Made by a program: the position numbers and the translations under genes. This document shows positions 62,180 to 64,000 of a stretch of 64,000 bases of DNA, piece by piece (the stretch's first letter is position 1; the number at the start of each line of letters is the position of its first letter). The notes beneath the pieces are model-generated. The model did no database searches. It was not told the DNA's origin and saw only the letters and a program-made list of their open reading frames with translations. Where the stretch lies: NCBI RefSeq assembly GCF_000620625.1, contig NZ_JIAW01000019.1, positions 1 to 64,000 on the forward strand, read 5' to 3'. This stretch comes from Mycobacterium sp. URHB0044 (GTDB lineage Bacteria; Actinomycetota; Actinomycetes; Mycobacteriales; Mycobacteriaceae).

Positions 62180-63775
62180 TCAGTTGTCGGTTGACAGGTC
62201 CCCGAAGACGTCTCGGCCCAGCACGGCCGAGGCTGCGACGGCGCCGCCCATGATGGCGCCGCTGACGCCGGCGGCGGCGACGTCCTGGCCGGACAGATAC
62301 AGGCTCGGAACGTGGGTGTGAGAACTCAACCCCTGCAGCGCGAATCGACTCGGGCTGTGCGCCAGTGACATGAAGTCGCCGTACTGCCTGCCGAGGAAGT
62401 GGTTGAAGCTCAACGGCGTCGCGAGCTCGACGTGGTCGATCCGGCCGTCCAGCTGCGGGCAGAAGCGCAGGACCTGTCCCAGCAGTTCGTCGGTCAGCCG
62501 GCGTTTGAGTTCCTCGTACTCGGCGCCGCGGCGCATCCACGCGCTGTCTGCGTACGGCGCGAAGAGCTCCCAGCTCGTCAGGCCGCCGATGTCGATGGTG
62601 GCCCGCCCGGGATGGCGGTCCGCCCACGACGGATCCTTGGCCGACGGGAACGACAGGAAGTACAGCGGCATCGGGGTGTGCTGCGGATCGGCCTCGAACG
62701 CGGCGATCTCGGCGTCGATGTCCGGCCCGCTGTGCGCCCAGACGTTGGTTCCGTCCAGCCCCAATTCGGCGTCGGTGGCGCGGATTCCGATGTTGAGAAT
62801 GACCCACGGCAGCGAGGATCCGACCGATCGGACCGCATCGACCAGTCCCGCGTCCACGGCCTGCGCGGGCACCAACTTCGTCAACGTGTTGACAGCGCCG
62901 GCGTCGCTGATCACCACCGGAGCGCGGAACTCGCGACCGTCGCGCATCGTCACGCCGCACGCCTTGCCGTCGTCGTCCAGCAGGACCGACGCCACTTCGG
63001 CGGCGACCAGCACCGCACCCGCAGCGCCAACGATCACGTCCGCGGTCGTCTCGGCGAGGCGGCCCGATCCGCCGACGGGGAAGCTGGCGCCGTCGACGTA
63101 GTGCCGAATGAGCATGGCGTGCATGGCGAATGATGCCTTGCCCGGCGACAGGCAGTAGTCGCCGAAGTGACCGCACAGTACGGCCTTCAGCTCCGTGTTG
63201 GCGGTGAGGTCGTCGAGCACCTCGGAGACCGTGCGATCCGAAACGGTGCGAAAGGGCTCACACATGTCGCGGTAGAGCGAGTCCGCCAGATCGTGCGGAA
63301 CGGCCCGGTGGGCGAAGAAGCTGCGAGCCGTGCGGTTGCCCGCGAAGACGAGCTCGACGTAGCGGTCGATCGCGGCGGCCTCTCCGGGAAAGTACTCCTT
63401 CATCCGGGTCTTGAATGCGTCTGCGCCGGAGGGATATTCGTAGGAGCGGTCAGCGATGACGATGCGGTTGTAGACGTCGGGCATGCGCTCCCACTCGAGC
63501 TTGCCGCCGCTGATGTAGTCGAAGATGCGGCGCAGCGTGCTGGTGGGCCGGTGTACCTCGCCCATGTAGTGCAGCCCGGCGTCCCATTCGTATCCGGCCC
63601 TGCGGAACGTCTGCGTCGCTCCCCCGGCCGTCGTGTGCCGCTCCAGGACGAGGACCCGCTGCCCGGCCCGCGCGAGAAAGGCCGCCGCGGTCATGCCGCC
63701 GATCCCGGACCCGACGACGATCGCATCCCACGAATCGGCGACGCTGCTGCGGTGATAGCTCTCTCCGGTGGTCAC
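62180..63775 (-). CDS. FAD-dependent phytoene desaturase/retinol saturase-like oxidoreductase
   Basis: 531 aa. N-terminal dinucleotide motif DAIVVGSGIGGMTAAAFLARAG followed by LERHTTAGGATQTF and GYEWDAGLHYMG, typical of carotenoid isomerase/retinol saturase relatives. C-terminal FAD-contact motif LYLSGQDVAAAGVSGAIMGG. Likely acts on a polyunsaturated or isoprenoid lipid, but no carotenoid gene is nearby, so the substrate is open. The stop is 9 bp after dacB1 (convergent). Confidence 0.85.
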   Translation of the reverse strand: MTTGESYHRSSVADSWDAIVVGSGIGGMTAAAFLARAGQRVLVLERHTTAGGATQTFRRAGYEWDAGLHYMGEVHRPTSTLRRIFDYISGGKLEWERMPDVYNRIVIADRSYEYPSGADAFKTRMKEYFPGEAAAIDRYVELVFAGNRTARSFFAHRAVPHDLADSLYRDMCEPFRTVSDRTVSEVLDDLTANTELKAVLCGHFGDYCLSPGKASFAMHAMLIRHYVDGASFPVGGSGRLAETTADVIVGAAGAVLVAAEVASVLLDDDGKACGVTMRDGREFRAPVVISDAGAVNTLTKLVPAQAVDAGLVDAVRSVGSSLPWVILNIGIRATDAELGLDGTNVWAHSGPDIDAEIAAFEADPQHTPMPLYFLSFPSAKDPSWADRHPGRATIDIGGLTSWELFAPYADSAWMRRGAEYEELKRRLTDELLGQVLRFCPQLDGRIDHVELATPLSFNHFLGRQYGDFMSLAHSPSRFALQGLSSHTHVPSLYLSGQDVAAAGVSGAIMGGAVAASAVLGRDVFGDLSTDN

Positions 63776-63790
63776 TGGCTCGCCTCCACG

Positions 63791-63816
63791 GCTGACTTCG
63801 GTTATCAGAAGTCAGC
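63791..63816. promoter_or_regulatory. Perfect 9-bp inverted repeat in a divergent promoter gap
   Basis: GCTGACTTC (63791-63799) and GAAGTCAGC (63808-63816) with an 8-bp GGTTATCA spacer, 16 bp upstream of the FAD gene start and 47 bp upstream of the next plus-strand gene. Likely operator for a dimeric regulator controlling one or both genes. Confidence 0.6.
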
Positions 63817-63862
63817 CTAATGCGCGGATAGAGTTGGCACAAACAACGAGGTTGGAGACGAC

Positions 63863-64000
63863 GTGAGCCATTCCGCCGAAGCCGCCCAGACCGGCAAGGG
63901 CGCCCGCTGGGACCGCGACGCGTGGGATCTGGAACCCGACTCGATCGTTCTCGCGCTCGAAGCGCTGCAACCCCGCACCAGTGGCGCGATCATCCGCGAG
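63863..64000 (+). CDS. Unidentified protein, 5' end only
   Basis: GTG start with GGTTGGAGAC upstream, open to the window end (46 codons: MSHSAEAAQTGKGARWDRD, then WDLEPDSIVLALEALQPR). The sequence is hydrophilic, without signal peptide. I do not recognise the family from this fragment. Confidence 0.55.
   Translation, partial: MSHSAEAAQTGKGARWDRDAWDLEPDSIVLALEALQPRTSGAIIRE

Noticed and set aside
1..64000. tRNA, rRNA, prophage or integrase genes
   Set aside because: Scanned for conserved T-loop words, integrase motifs and phage structural genes by eye; nothing convincing found.

Overview
This high-GC window comes from an actinobacterium, almost certainly a Mycobacterium/Mycolicibacterium-type genome. 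From about 4.8 to 31.4 kb the gene order follows, from memory, the M. tuberculosis block Rv3300c to Rv3319: RluA-type pseudouridine synthase, glpD2, lpdA, Rv3304-like, amiA1, amiB1, deoD, pmmB, upp, Rv3311-like, add, deoA, cdd, sdhCDAB. A sigJ-like ECF gene (34.5 kb), an Rv3329-like aminotransferase (58.4 kb) and dacB1 (60.9 kb) continue that backbone. Strain-specific cargo sits between these blocks: a PknD/E/H-like kinase remnant with an FHA gene, an IS607-type element, a DUF559 gene framed by repeats, and about 22 kb of transport and methylamine catabolism genes between the sigma factor and the aminotransferase.

Layout. 0-2.5 kb: 3' end of a large surface protein built from near-identical 93-residue Big_9 repeats. 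2.9-4.9 kb: secreted GH2 glycosidase. 4.8-9.5 kb: RNA modification and flavoenzyme genes. 9.6-12 kb: two M20 amidohydrolases. 12-16.5 kb: nucleoside and sugar-phosphate metabolism, with an AbrB-type exporter/MarR divergon. 16.5-18 kb: a type VII secretion-like small protein and an NlpC/P60 hydrolase. 18-21 kb: FHA gene, broken kinase and IS607-type element (intact TnpB, broken TnpA). 21-25 kb: truncated membrane gene, alcohol dehydrogenase, Rv3311-like gene, frameshifted hydrolase. 25-31.4 kb: nucleoside salvage and succinate dehydrogenase. 31.4-37.2 kb: DUF559 gene, succinate-semialdehyde-type dehydrogenase, ECF41 sigma factor with its carboxymuconolactone-decarboxylase partner, APC permease.

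37.2-55.3 kb is the most coherent functional block, all on the minus strand. Its genes encode a GMC (choline-type) oxidase, betaine-aldehyde-type dehydrogenase, Rieske betaine-type monooxygenase, dimethylglycine-type dehydrogenase, monomeric sarcosine oxidase and an APC transporter, with IclR and cNMP/CBS/DUF294 regulators. Upstream lie a TetR-linked polar-amino-acid ABC transporter and a gamma-glutamyltransferase-like enzyme. Downstream is L-serine dehydratase behind a tandem glycine riboswitch. Together they read as choline/betaine to dimethylglycine, sarcosine, glycine, serine and pyruvate, with glycine sensed at the exit step.

56-64 kb: aminoaldehyde dehydrogenase, Lrp regulator and aminotransferase (polyamine/omega-amino-acid type), SMP-30-like protein, DacB1, a phytoene-desaturase-like FAD protein, and the first codons of one more gene. 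I saw no tRNA, rRNA or CRISPR array. Calls rest on motif reading only; substrate assignments for the oxidases and dehydrogenases are inferences.
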